From an uncultured Oscillospiraceae bacterium (lineage in GTDB: Bacteria > Bacillota > Clostridia > Oscillospirales > Oscillospiraceae), in assembly GCA_900762005.1 (NCBI GenBank), contig CAAFEV010000213.1:1-13309 (forward strand): a DNA stretch of 13,309 nt. The letters are read 5' to 3'. The notes under the pieces are model-generated. The model had not been told where the DNA came from and did no database searches. It was given only the letters and a program-made list of their open reading frames with translations. Shown here in pieces: positions 1-6,294 of the stretch (position 1 is its first letter; every line of letters starts with the position of its first letter). The translations under genes and the position numbers were made by a program.

Positions 1-372
1 AAGCGTTTCATTGACCTCCCAGATTTCCGAAAATGTAAAATAACCCGTGCCCATGGTTATCGACGCATTGATCTCCAGCCTGCCATTGCCGTCTAAGTCC
101 GTAACCGCAAAGAAATACGGCAAAGCCGGATCGGTCCTGACCCACTGACGATATTGCTCACTGATAAGCTGCAGCTGCGCGTTGTAATCGATTTCGGGCG
201 GCAACGGCTCGGTCGTCTCCGGCGGCAGGGTCGTGGTCGGTGCGGGCGCGGTCGGCAAAATCTCCTCGGTCGCGGGCTGTGTCCCGGTCGGCTTTTTCAC
301 GGTTTTCTCGCCGCAGGCTGCAAGGCAGCAGAGCAAGGCAAGCAATAAAAGTACAGCAAGTATTCGTTTCAT
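1..372 (-). CDS. Lipoprotein, C-terminally truncated by the window edge
   Basis: The gene reads leftwards from an ATG at 370-372 and is still open at position 1, so only 124 residues are visible. Residues 1-20 form a lipoprotein signal: a basic start (MKR), a leucine-rich core and the lipobox L17-A-A-C20. It should therefore be cut before Cys20, lipidated and displayed on the outer face of the membrane. Residues 22-60 are a Pro/Thr/Glu-rich linker of low complexity. The start of a folded domain follows, with TDLDGNGRLEI at 91-101, a DxDxNG loop like those that bind calcium in EF-hand or dockerin repeats. Many Clostridia lipoproteins carry this 'DLDGNG' element, usually with unknown ligands. 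An AGGAGG ribosome site lies 6 nt upstream of the ATG. The gene probably shares a transcript with the small ORF and methyltransferase gene to its right, although a hairpin lies in the 38-nt gap. The function is unknown. Confidence 0.8.
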   Translation of the reverse strand, partial: MKRILAVLLLLALLCCLAACGEKTVKKPTGTQPATEEILPTAPAPTTTLPPETTEPLPPEIDYNAQLQLISEQYRQWVRTDPALPYFFAVTDLDGNGRLEINASITMGTGYFTFSEIWEVNETL

Positions 373-390
373 ATCTTTCCTCCTAATGGT

Positions 391-408
391 GCACGCCTTG
401 CGGCGTGC
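391..408 (-). other. Intergenic stem-loop between the small ORF and the lipoprotein gene
   Basis: GCACGCC and GGCGTGC pair perfectly around a TTGC loop, and an extra T-A pair extends the stem to 8 bp (390-409). In the minus direction it starts just after the TAA stop of the 59-residue ORF and ends shortly before the AGGAGG site of the lipoprotein gene. No T tract follows it in that direction, so it is not a classical terminator. An attenuator, a processing site or an mRNA-stability element is possible. Confidence 0.5.
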
Positions 409-410
409 AA

Positions 411-590
411 TTATTTTTCGTCCTCCGCAGCGCGGCGCAGTGCCTGACTAGTGCGCATCTGGGCGCATTCGTCCTCGACTGCCCTTCGCTGCTCCTCGGC
501 AGGGCTGTAGCGGCTGCCCTGCGGGTCCTCCCTGTGGTCGCGGACAAAGCCGAAGTGCTTGTTGCCGCTGTGGTCGCGTTTTTCATTCAT
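411..590 (-). CDS. Small highly charged protein of unknown function (59 aa)
   Basis: This is a short reading frame with many Arg, Glu, Asp and Gln residues, no hydrophobic segment and no recognisable domain. The C-terminal half (about residues 25-59) is rich in E, R, A and Q and could form an amphipathic helix. Two ATGs lie close together at 594-596 and 588-590. The GGAGGG site abuts the first and lies 6 nt from the second, so the second (residue sequence MNEKRDHSGN) is the better start. The gene sits 43 nt after the homocysteine methyltransferase stop and 38 nt before the lipoprotein start, all on one strand, so cotranscription is likely. I do not recognise the family. The good ribosome site and conserved spacing support a real gene, but an overlapping frame at 383-586 shows that chance ORFs occur here. 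Confidence 0.5.
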   Translation of the reverse strand: MNEKRDHSGNKHFGFVRDHREDPQGSRYSPAEEQRRAVEDECAQMRTSQALRRAAEDEK

Positions 591-601
591 GTTCATCCCT
601 C

Positions 602-626
602 CGCCGTTAGTGTTTGCACAACGGCG
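602..626 (-). other. Stem-loop next to the ribosome site of the small ORF
   Basis: CGCCGTT (602-608) pairs with AACGGCG (620-626). Inside it GTG/CAC (610-612 with 617-619) adds three pairs, leaving one bulged A and a TTTG loop. In the minus direction a run of seven T lies before the hairpin, and its 3' arm runs straight into the GGAGGG ribosome site of the 59-residue ORF. The position suits translational control or mRNA protection better than termination, because no T tract follows the stem in that direction. Confidence 0.45.
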
Positions 627-633
627 AAAAAAA

Positions 634-1497
634 TCACAAAATCGCGTTTAATGCCTGTATAAATGCAGGATCTGTGCCGCAGCAGCCGCCGACGAGCTGT
701 GCGCCCTCGGCAATCAACACTGCCATGTGCCGCGCAAAATCCTCCGGCTGCATCGGATAAACCGCCTCGCCGCTTTCGGAAATGCGCGGCATTCCGGCGT
801 TTGGCTTAACCAGCAGCGGCACCTCGGCAACCCCTTTCATATTCCGCACCAAGCTGACAAGCTGCTCCGGGCCGCAGGAGCAGTTGATGCCGACCGCATC
901 GGCACCCATGCCCTGCAGGACCTCCACCACCTCGCGGCAATCGCTGTTAAAATAGCAACTGCCGTCCGCCTGCACGCTCACGCTGCATACGACAGGCAAC
1001 TCGCAGACGCTCTGCGCCGCCTCCAGCGCAACCATGCACTCATCCAGCCCGAGCATCGTCTCGACCACCAGCAGGTCTGCCTCCTGCAAGGCTCTCGCCT
1101 GCTCGGCGTAGATTTCAAACAGCTCGCTCTCCTGCAGGTCGCCCGCAGGCGCAAGCGGCACCCCGGTCGTTGTCATATCGCCAGCGACAAACGCCTTTCC
1201 CTGCGCCGCCTGCCGCGAAAGCGATAACAGCCGTTTGTTCAACTCCGCCGTTTTTTTCTGCAAGCCGTGACGCGCCAGGTTGAAGCGATTGGCTCCGAAG
1301 GTCGGCGCATAAAGAATCCGGCTTCCCGCAGCAACATACGCCTCCTGTAAGGCAAGCAGGCTCCGGGGATGCTCCGAAATCCACTGCTCCGCGCATACAC
1401 CCCGCGGCATCCCCGCCTTCATTAAGTTTGAACCGGTCGCCCCGTCGAGCAAAACCGCACCCTCCGCGAGCAATGCCCGGAACTCCGTTTTCGTCAT
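634..1497 (-). CDS. Homocysteine S-methyltransferase family protein (standalone)
   Basis: The 287-residue protein matches the zinc-dependent homocysteine methyltransferase domain (BHMT/MmuM/N-terminal MetH family). It would move a methyl group to the thiol of homocysteine, making methionine in the cytoplasm. Visible marks are LLDGATGSNL near the start (16-25), YAPTFGANR at 63-71, GINCSCGP at 203-210 and GGCCGT at 270-275. C206, C272 and C273 are the expected zinc ligands. The protein ends right after the barrel, with no pterin- or cobalamin-binding modules, so the methyl donor is open: S-methylmethionine, a betaine-like compound, or a separate corrinoid protein. The ATG at 1495-1497 has an AAGGAA-type site upstream and a good promoter at 1525-1553. 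It is the first gene of a likely three-gene minus-strand unit with the 59-residue ORF and the lipoprotein. Confidence 0.88.
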   Translation of the reverse strand: MTKTEFRALLAEGAVLLDGATGSNLMKAGMPRGVCAEQWISEHPRSLLALQEAYVAAGSRILYAPTFGANRFNLARHGLQKKTAELNKRLLSLSRQAAQGKAFVAGDMTTTGVPLAPAGDLQESELFEIYAEQARALQEADLLVVETMLGLDECMVALEAAQSVCELPVVCSVSVQADGSCYFNSDCREVVEVLQGMGADAVGINCSCGPEQLVSLVRNMKGVAEVPLLVKPNAGMPRISESGEAVYPMQPEDFARHMAVLIAEGAQLVGGCCGTDPAFIQALNAIL

Positions 1498-1524
1498 TAC
1501 CGCTGTTCCTTTCCTTTTTTCTCT

Positions 1525-1553
1525 ATTCTACTCTATTTTTTCTACCGTTGCAA
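1525..1553 (-). promoter_or_regulatory. Sigma-A promoter for the homocysteine methyltransferase gene
   Basis: On the minus strand TTGCAA (1548-1553) and TAGAAT (1525-1530) are separated by exactly 17 nt. The predicted start is about 20 nt before the ATG at 1497. It stands back to back with the plus-strand promoter at 1556-1584; the two -35 elements are only 2 nt apart. Confidence 0.65.
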
Positions 1554-1555
1554 TA

Positions 1556-1584
1556 TTGAATTTTTTCGGTAAGTCTGTTAAAAT
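1556..1584 (+). promoter_or_regulatory. Sigma-A promoter for the M29 aminopeptidase gene
   Basis: TTGAAT (1556-1561) and TAAAAT (1579-1584) are separated by 17 nt. The predicted start is near 1591, giving a very short leader before the AAAGGAGG site at 1598-1605. Confidence 0.65.
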
Positions 1585-1613
1585 GGAAGTAATTTCTAAA
1601 GGAGGCGCACATT

Positions 1614-2837
1614 TTGAAAAAAACCGTTTTAAGAAAATATGCAAAGCTCATTTCCAATGTCGGCATCAATGTACAAAAAGGGCAGGAGGTTTTTATCCTT
1701 GCCGAGCTTGACCAGCCGGAATTCGTTCAAATGCTGGTGGAGGAATGCTACCGCTCCGGCGCAAAGCGCGTTGTGGTGGATTGGGACTATCAGCCCCTTG
1801 CCAAGCTACACTACCGTTGGCGCACGAATAAGAACCTTGCACAGCTCGAAAGCTGGGAGGAGGCGCGCTGGCAGCATTATGTGAATGAAATTCCCTGCCG
1901 CATCTACCTTGTCTCCGAGGATCCCAACGGTCTCAAGGGCATCAATCAAGAGAAGATGGCAAAGGCAAATCAGGCGCGTTACAAAATCATCAAGCCCTAT
2001 CGCGACAAGATTGAAAATAAATATCAGTGGTGCATTGCCGCCGTTCCGGGCGAAGCATGGGCAAAGAAGCTCTTTCCAAAGCTGACGAAGCATCAGGCAA
2101 TCGAAAAGCTGTGGGAAGCCATTCTGACCGCCTCCCGCGTTACGGATGACCCCGAGCAGGCATGGAAGGAGCACAACGAGGACTTGGCTAACCGCTGCGC
2201 TTATCTAAATTCGCTCGGCATCGAGACGCTCGAATACCGTTCCTCCAACGGCACGAACCTGCGCGTCGGAATGATTCCCGAAGCAGTGTTCAAGGGCGGC
2301 GGAGAAACCTCCCTGCTCGGTCACTATTTCAATCCGAATATCCCCTCCGAGGAGGTCTTTATCTCCCCGATGCGCGGCAAGGCGGAGGGCATTGTCTATT
2401 CCACAAAGCCCCTGTCCTATCAGGGCCAGCTCATTGAGAATTTCTCTGTCCGCTTCGAAAACGGAAAAGCGGTCGAGGTTCACGCCGAGAAGAACCAGGC
2501 ACTGCTTGAAAAGATGATTGGCATGGACGAGGGTGCCTCCTATCTTGGCGAATGCGCACTGGTGCCCTATGACTCCCCCATTCAGAACACAGGGTTGCTG
2601 TTCTACGAAACGCTGTTCGATGAGAACGCCGCCTGCCACCTTGCGCTCGGCATGGGCTTCGCCGACACCATCGACGGCTTTGAAAACCTCACGCTGGACG
2701 AATGCCGCGCCAAGGGCGTAAATGACTCCATGATACATGAGGACTTTATGATTGGCTCGGCCGATCTGAATATCGATGCGCACACACGCGACGGGAAGAC
2801 CGTGCCGATTTTCCGCAACGGCAACTGGGCATTTTAA
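1614..2837 (+). CDS. M29-family metallo-aminopeptidase (AmpS/PepS type)
   Basis: The 407-residue length fits the M29 family of cobalt/zinc aminopeptidases (thermophilic AmpT, staphylococcal AmpS, PepS), which remove N-terminal residues from peptides in the cytoplasm. Family marks are seen in order: an N-terminal domain starting KYAKLISNVGINVQKGQEV, the NIPSEEVFISP block (242-252) with candidate ligand Glu246/247, LGECALVPYDSPI (311-323) with Glu313, HLALGMGFAD (342-351) with His342, and the C-terminal HEDFMIGSADLNIDA (375-389) with Asp377. These acidic and histidine residues form the two-metal site in the family. No signal peptide is present. The start is a TTG at 1614-1616, set 8 nt after a strong AAAGGAGG; the frame gives MKKTVLRKYAKL, as expected for the family. 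It is a single-gene transcript with its own promoter and a terminator 13 nt after the stop. Confidence 0.93.
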   Translation: MKKTVLRKYAKLISNVGINVQKGQEVFILAELDQPEFVQMLVEECYRSGAKRVVVDWDYQPLAKLHYRWRTNKNLAQLESWEEARWQHYVNEIPCRIYLVSEDPNGLKGINQEKMAKANQARYKIIKPYRDKIENKYQWCIAAVPGEAWAKKLFPKLTKHQAIEKLWEAILTASRVTDDPEQAWKEHNEDLANRCAYLNSLGIETLEYRSSNGTNLRVGMIPEAVFKGGGETSLLGHYFNPNIPSEEVFISPMRGKAEGIVYSTKPLSYQGQLIENFSVRFENGKAVEVHAEKNQALLEKMIGMDEGASYLGECALVPYDSPIQNTGLLFYETLFDENAACHLALGMGFADTIDGFENLTLDECRAKGVNDSMIHEDFMIGSADLNIDAHTRDGKTVPIFRNGNWAF

Positions 2838-2850
2838 GTCATACCGAAAA

Positions 2851-2882
2851 ACGACGGCTGATGCAAAATCAGCCGCCGTTTT
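2851..2882. terminator. Bidirectional rho-independent terminator
   Basis: ACGACGGCTGAT (2851-2862) pairs with ATCAGCCGCCGT (2868-2879) around a GCAAA loop, with one A/C mismatch. A TTTT run ends the plus strand side, and the minus strand reads TTTTT after the stem. It lies between the converging ends of the aminopeptidase (2837) and the uracil-DNA glycosylase (2895) and can serve both. Confidence 0.85.
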
Positions 2883-2894
2883 CTATTCCTACAA

Positions 2895-3458
2895 TTACAA
2901 GGTAATGCCCAGTCCCCTTATTTTTTCACGCAGGGAGAGCAAGTCCGAAAAGGCCTCGGGACGCTTGTTGATGTCGCGCAAAAGTGCCGACGGATGATAG
3001 GTTGCCATGTAGAAAATACCGTCGCGCTCGCTCCACTTGCCGTGCTCCCGCGTGATGCGAAATTCCGGGTCGATGAACCGTTTCGCGGCAACTCTGCCGA
3101 GGCAGACGAGGATTTTCGGCTGTAAAACCGCAAGCTGTTCCTTTAAAAAGCCGCTGCAAGCATCCTGCTCGTCATCCATCGGGTCGCGGTTGCGCGGCGG
3201 ACGGCATTTAACAATGTTCGTGATATAGCAGCTTTGGCGGCTGAGGTCGATAATCGAGAGCATCTCATCTAAGAGCTTTCCCGCCGCGCCGACGAACGGC
3301 TCGCCCTGTAAGTCCTCGTTTTCTCCGGGTCCCTCGCCGACAAAGACCACCGGTGACGGCGACGGGCCTACGCCGAAAACGACATTTGTCCGTGTCTTTT
3401 CCAGCCGGCACGCCCGACATTGCAGGCATCGCCGCTGTATTTGCTCCAGCTCAGACAT
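2895..3458 (-). CDS. Type-4 (Fe-S) uracil-DNA glycosylase
   Basis: The 187-residue enzyme removes uracil from DNA, the first step of base excision repair after cytosine deamination or dUMP incorporation. Four cysteines of the family's 4Fe-4S cluster are visible: C14 and C17 in CLQCRACRLEKTR, C85 in NIVKCRPPRNRDP, and C101 in DACSGFL. The active-site loop GEGPGENED (41-49) is followed by GEPFVGAAGKLL (52-63), and the C-terminal HPSALLR (155-161) is the DNA-binding motif. A longer frame reaches to 3548, but the ATG at 3456-3458 is preferred: it has an AAGGAGAT site 6 nt upstream and gives the usual family N-terminus. This start overlaps the stop of the upstream carboxypeptidase gene by 8 nt, so translation is probably coupled and both come from the promoter at 5076-5103. 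No functional link between the two proteins is obvious. Confidence 0.92.
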   Translation of the reverse strand: MSELEQIQRRCLQCRACRLEKTRTNVVFGVGPSPSPVVFVGEGPGENEDLQGEPFVGAAGKLLDEMLSIIDLSRQSCYITNIVKCRPPRNRDPMDDEQDACSGFLKEQLAVLQPKILVCLGRVAAKRFIDPEFRITREHGKWSERDGIFYMATYHPSALLRDINKRPEAFSDLLSLREKIRGLGITL

Positions 3459-4986
3459 CGCGGTATCTCCTTGCCTCTCTGCGGCGGCGTTCCTGCTCTT
3501 TCTTTTTCGCAAGGCGTATATTTCTTGCCCGTACGCATCGTAAAACAACGAGCAGAACTGCCACCAAAATCACCGGAATCAGTATCAGCCAGACAGGAAA
3601 GCCCCCGTCGCTCTTGTTCGCTCTCTGCGCTTGCGCAGACGCATCCGCAGTTGGTGCCGTTTTTGCGCGTTCCACCGCCGTGAGCGTTACCAGATCGCAG
3701 CTCACCAGCGTCTTTCCCCGATAATATGCCGTTACCGTACCGACGCGCTGACCCTCGACCAGCGGCGCGTCCAGTTCTCCGCCGTCATAGCTCGGTCGCA
3801 GCTCCACATCAGTCGGCTCCAGTGCATTCGGCAGAACAACGCTCGCATCGGTCTGTGCGCGGACAAAAACGCTGTTGCGGCCTGCGGCATTCGAAACTCT
3901 CGGCTGGTCGATGCCCGCCGTGCGGTTAAACACCTGTCGGTAGGAAAAGGTATCAAAGCCGTATTCAAACAGACGTTTCGACTCCGTAAAACGCTGATCC
4001 TCCTCCGAGCCGTCAAACGCCGTCGCCGTCTCGCAGCCGACCACGATGCTCAAAAGCTGCATATCGCCGTCAGTTGCCGTGGAGATAAGGCAGCCGCCCG
4101 CCGGTGTGGTAAAGCCTGTTTTGACACCGCTTGCCTTTTCATAATAATACTTTTCGCGCACCTTGTTGCTGGTTAAGTAGTTCGTTGTCTCAAGCAAACG
4201 CGATTCGGATTTATTCGTTGCCGGAACCGTGTGCTCCGTGCAGCAGGCAAGCGCACGGAAGGTTTCGTTTTCCCATGCCCAACGCACCAAAATTGACAAG
4301 TCGCGCACCGTGGTGTAGTGCTCATCGTTATGCAGACCGTGCGTATTGCGGTACTTCGTCGAAGTCATGCCGAGTTCCGTTGCCTTTGCGTTCATGCGGG
4401 TTACAAAGCTGTCAACATCCCCTGCCACGTGCTCGGCGACGACGTTACAGCCCTCGTTGGCAGAGGAAACCATAATGCAGTAAAGCAGCTCATGCAGCGT
4501 CATCTGTTCGCCGGAAACCAAACCGACGCTGCTGCCATACTCACTCAGACCGCTGAGCGCAGAGTCGGAAGCCGTGACAACCTCATCTAGGTTCCCATAC
4601 TCCAGTGCCAGCATACAGGTCATAATCTTTGTCAGGCTCGCAGGGTAAATCTGCCTATCCAGCTCATAGCCGTAGAGCAGCGTCCCGGTTCCCAGCTCAA
4701 TCAGCGCACCCGCCTTTGCCTTCAGCTCGAAATCCGTCGGAAAACCGTAATCCAGCAGATTCCCAGCCACCGTCGGTACCCCGATATAACTCACGGGCGG
4801 CTGCACCTCAGGCACAGTTGTCTCTCCCTCTGCAGTCGGCGCGGCAGTTTCTCCCTCGGCAGTCGGCGCGGCGGTAGTCTCCGGCGGTTGTGTTGTCTGT
4901 TCCTGTGTCGCCGCCACCGGCTGCATCAGGCACAGCAGAGAAAGCAGCAGGGCAAGCAAAAAAGCAAAAAAGCCGTTTTTTTTCAT
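3451..4986 (-). CDS. dacF: D-alanyl-D-alanine carboxypeptidase (DacF-like, S11 family)
   Basis: This penicillin-binding protein trims the terminal D-Ala from peptidoglycan pentapeptides outside the membrane. From the ATG at 4984-4986 it has 511 residues. Residues 1-26 are a signal peptide ending QPVAA. A Thr/Pro/Glu linker (27-60) holds two copies of a nine-residue repeat (40-57). The catalytic domain carries S117-L-T-K120, S175-A-N177 and K289-T-G291, the three S11 motifs. A beta-rich C-terminal domain (about 355-440) follows, then a membrane anchor (463-484) and a very basic cytoplasmic tail ending RRREARRYRDV. A hydrophobic C-terminal anchor, instead of an amphipathic helix, is common in Clostridia homologues. 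The frame is open up to 5064, but the chosen ATG has GGAGAG 5 nt upstream and begins the signal peptide properly. In Bacillus dacF precedes spoIIA; here spoIIA is about 4 kb away and oppositely oriented. The exact paralogue (dacF or another dac gene) is uncertain. Confidence 0.92.
   Translation of the reverse strand: MKKNGFFAFLLALLLSLLCLMQPVAATQEQTTQPPETTAAPTAEGETAAPTAEGETTVPEVQPPVSYIGVPTVAGNLLDYGFPTDFELKAKAGALIELGTGTLLYGYELDRQIYPASLTKIMTCMLALEYGNLDEVVTASDSALSGLSEYGSSVGLVSGEQMTLHELLYCIMVSSANEGCNVVAEHVAGDVDSFVTRMNAKATELGMTSTKYRNTHGLHNDEHYTTVRDLSILVRWAWENETFRALACCTEHTVPATNKSESRLLETTNYLTSNKVREKYYYEKASGVKTGFTTPAGGCLISTATDGDMQLLSIVVGCETATAFDGSEEDQRFTESKRLFEYGFDTFSYRQVFNRTAGIDQPRVSNAAGRNSVFVRAQTDASVVLPNALEPTDVELRPSYDGGELDAPLVEGQRVGTVTAYYRGKTLVSCDLVTLTAVERAKTAPTADASAQAQRANKSDGGFPVWLILIPVILVAVLLVVLRCVRARNIRLAKKKEQERRRREARRYRDV
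4824..4877 (-). repeat. Two tandem 27-nt repeats inside the carboxypeptidase gene
   Basis: Units 4824-4850 and 4851-4877 are nearly identical and code for APTAEGETA followed by APTAEGETT in the linker between the signal peptide and the catalytic domain. Such in-frame units can change copy number between strains without breaking the gene. Confidence 0.8.
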
Positions 4987-5017
4987 AAATTCTCTCCAAT
5001 CTGCGCCCGGAACAGGA

Positions 5018-5046
5018 TTGTCCTCACGCCTTGCTTGTGTTATAAT
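5018..5046 (+). promoter_or_regulatory. Candidate sigma-A promoter for comEA and the two-component operon
   Basis: TTGTCC (5018-5023) and a perfect TATAAT (5041-5046) are separated by 17 nt. Transcription would begin near 5053, giving a leader of about 70 nt before the ATG at 5124. The -35 is a weak match, so the promoter may need help. It lies inside the 5' leader of the opposing carboxypeptidase transcript. Confidence 0.5.
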
Positions 5047-5075
5047 AAAGAAAAGCAAATTCAATGTATGTCACT

Positions 5076-5103
5076 ATTATAGCAAAAAATGACTTGATGT
5101 CAA
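5076..5103 (-). promoter_or_regulatory. Strong sigma-A promoter for the dacF-udg operon
   Basis: On the minus strand a perfect TTGACA (5098-5103) and a perfect TATAAT (5076-5081) are separated by 16 nt. The start is predicted near 5069, leaving about 80 nt of leader before the carboxypeptidase ATG. This is the closest match to consensus in the window. Confidence 0.75.
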
Positions 5104-5123
5104 TGTCGATTGAGAGAAAAGCG

Positions 5124-5585
5124 ATGAACAAACAGACAGAATCTCTGACAGACAGTCAGAACGGGCACCAAGCACAGACGGCGCAGCCACCCCGAAATTG
5201 CAGGTTAAGCAGCACCTTGCTTTTCTGGATTGGCGGTATTGCCATGGCGTTTTTAATCGGCATTTATGTCGGGCGCAATACCGTTGACAGCGCGTTGAAA
5301 ATCCGCACTTCAAATTCTTACGTTTCGCAGGCGGATGAACGGCTAAGCCCCGCAAAACCGACTGCGGCAGTGCGGGCGGATACGAAGAAAATCAACATTA
5401 ATACCGCCACCGTAGCGGAGCTGACCGCGCTGCCCGGCATCGGTGAAGCAATGGCGCAGCGGATTGTCGACTATCGCGCGCAAAACGGGTCTTTCGCCGA
5501 CATAGACTTGCTCCTGAAAGTAAGCGGCATCGGTGAAGCGCGGTTGGATAAAATCCGCGAATTCATTACCTTGGAGGACGAATAA
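5124..5585 (+). CDS. ComEA-like membrane-anchored helix-hairpin-helix DNA-binding protein
   Basis: The 153-residue protein has a hydrophilic N-terminus, one membrane segment (about 31-49, LLFWIGGIAMAFLIGIYVG), a linker, and a C-terminal pair of helix-hairpin-helix motifs (LPGIG at 103-107 and VSGIG at 133-137) in the sequence ININTATVAEL...KIREFI. This is the ComEA DNA-binding fold, which captures double-stranded DNA at the cell surface during transformation. Full ComEA usually has an SLBB domain between anchor and HhH; here the linker is too short for one, so the name is given as 'ComEA-like'. Longer in-frame starts exist at 5064, 5097 and 5103; 5124 is preferred because a purine-rich GAGAGAAAA lies before it and the others add residues over the promoter region. 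Its stop is directly followed by the response regulator ATG, with no gap. No comEB or comEC is in the window. Confidence 0.82.
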   Translation: MNKQTESLTDSQNGHQAQTAQPPRNCRLSSTLLFWIGGIAMAFLIGIYVGRNTVDSALKIRTSNSYVSQADERLSPAKPTAAVRADTKKININTATVAELTALPGIGEAMAQRIVDYRAQNGSFADIDLLLKVSGIGEARLDKIREFITLEDE

Positions 5586-6260
5586 ATGAAAATACTGGTT
5601 GTTGACGACGAGGAGCTGCTCGTCAAGGGAATCCGGTTCAATCTGCAAAACGAGGGCTATGAGGTTCTGACCGGGAGCAACGGGCGCGAGGCAATCGAGC
5701 TTGCAAAAAATCCGGAGGTCAAGCTGATTATTCTGGATGTCATGATGCCGGAAATTGACGGACTGGAGGCGTGCCGCCGGATACGCTCCTTTTCCGACGT
5801 CCCGATTATCATGCTGACCGCCCGAACGCAGGATATGGACAAGCTGCTCGGCTTTGAACACGGCGCGGACGATTATCTGACCAAGCCGTTCAATATTTTA
5901 GAGCTGAAAGCGCGTGTACGGGCGTTGCTGCGCAGAAGCGGCGGCGACAAGCAGAGCTATACACGCATTACCGCAGGCGATATGGTGCTTGATACGCAGG
6001 AGCGGAATGTCTATAAAAACGGCAAGCCAGTGGAGCTGACTGCCCGCGAATTTGATGTGGTGGAGCTGCTGATTCGCAACCCGAACCGTGTTTATTCCAG
6101 AGAGAACCTCCTGGATATCATCTGGGGCTATGAGTACCGCAGCGATATCCGCACCGTTGATGTGCATATCCGCAGAATCCGCGAAAAGCTGGAAACCGTC
6201 CCGGCAGAGCCGGCATATTTTATGACCAAATGGGGCATTGGCTACTATTTTAAAGCGTAA
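5586..6260 (+). CDS. OmpR/PhoB-family response regulator
   Basis: The 224-residue transcription factor has a receiver domain (1-about 115) with acidic residues D7/D8, phospho-acceptor D51 (LIILDVMMP), T78 and K100 (YLTKPF). A winged-helix DNA-binding domain (about 125-223) follows, with ELTAREFDVVELL and the TVDVHIRRIREKL recognition helix. It should be phosphorylated by the histidine kinase encoded 14 nt downstream. The ATG lies immediately after the comEA-like stop codon, and the GGAGG ribosome site is within the last codons of that gene, showing translational coupling. The target genes cannot be inferred. An imperfect copy of the last 20 nt of this gene recurs at 6275-6294, across the start of the kinase gene. 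The receiver and effector motifs are all intact. Confidence 0.95.
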   Translation: MKILVVDDEELLVKGIRFNLQNEGYEVLTGSNGREAIELAKNPEVKLIILDVMMPEIDGLEACRRIRSFSDVPIIMLTARTQDMDKLLGFEHGADDYLTKPFNILELKARVRALLRRSGGDKQSYTRITAGDMVLDTQERNVYKNGKPVELTAREFDVVELLIRNPNRVYSRENLLDIIWGYEYRSDIRTVDVHIRRIREKLETVPAEPAYFMTKWGIGYYFKA

Positions 6261-6294
6261 TTCATCATAGGGAGTTGGCTACCATTTCAAAGAG
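6238..6294 (+). repeat. Imperfect 20-nt direct repeat spanning the regulator-kinase junction
   Basis: TTGGCTACTATTTTAAAGCG at 6238-6257 (the end of the response regulator gene) and TTGGCTACCATTTCAAAGAG at 6275-6294 (the start of the kinase gene) agree at 17 of 20 positions, 37 nt apart. The two copies are read in different frames. Confidence 0.75.

Noticed and set aside
383..586. A second small minus-strand frame overlapping the 59-residue ORF
   Set aside because: It lacks a spaced ribosome site, is rich in Ala/Thr/Arg as expected of an off-frame reading, and runs through the 391-408 hairpin.
727..1227. A 166-residue plus-strand frame opposite the homocysteine methyltransferase gene
   Set aside because: It is the antisense shadow of a clearly conserved gene and has no recognisable motifs or ribosome site.
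3459..3548. A longer start for the uracil-DNA glycosylase at 3548
   Set aside because: The extra 30 residues are inside the carboxypeptidase tail in another frame, and the ATG at 3458 has an AAGGAGAT site and the family N-terminus.
4987..5064. A longer start for the D-Ala carboxypeptidase at 5064
   Set aside because: It would put 26 residues before a perfect signal peptide and begin past the predicted transcription start. The ATG at 4986 has a ribosome site.
5343..5861. A 172-residue minus-strand frame across the comEA-regulator junction
   Set aside because: It lies antisense to two well-supported genes and has no domain features.
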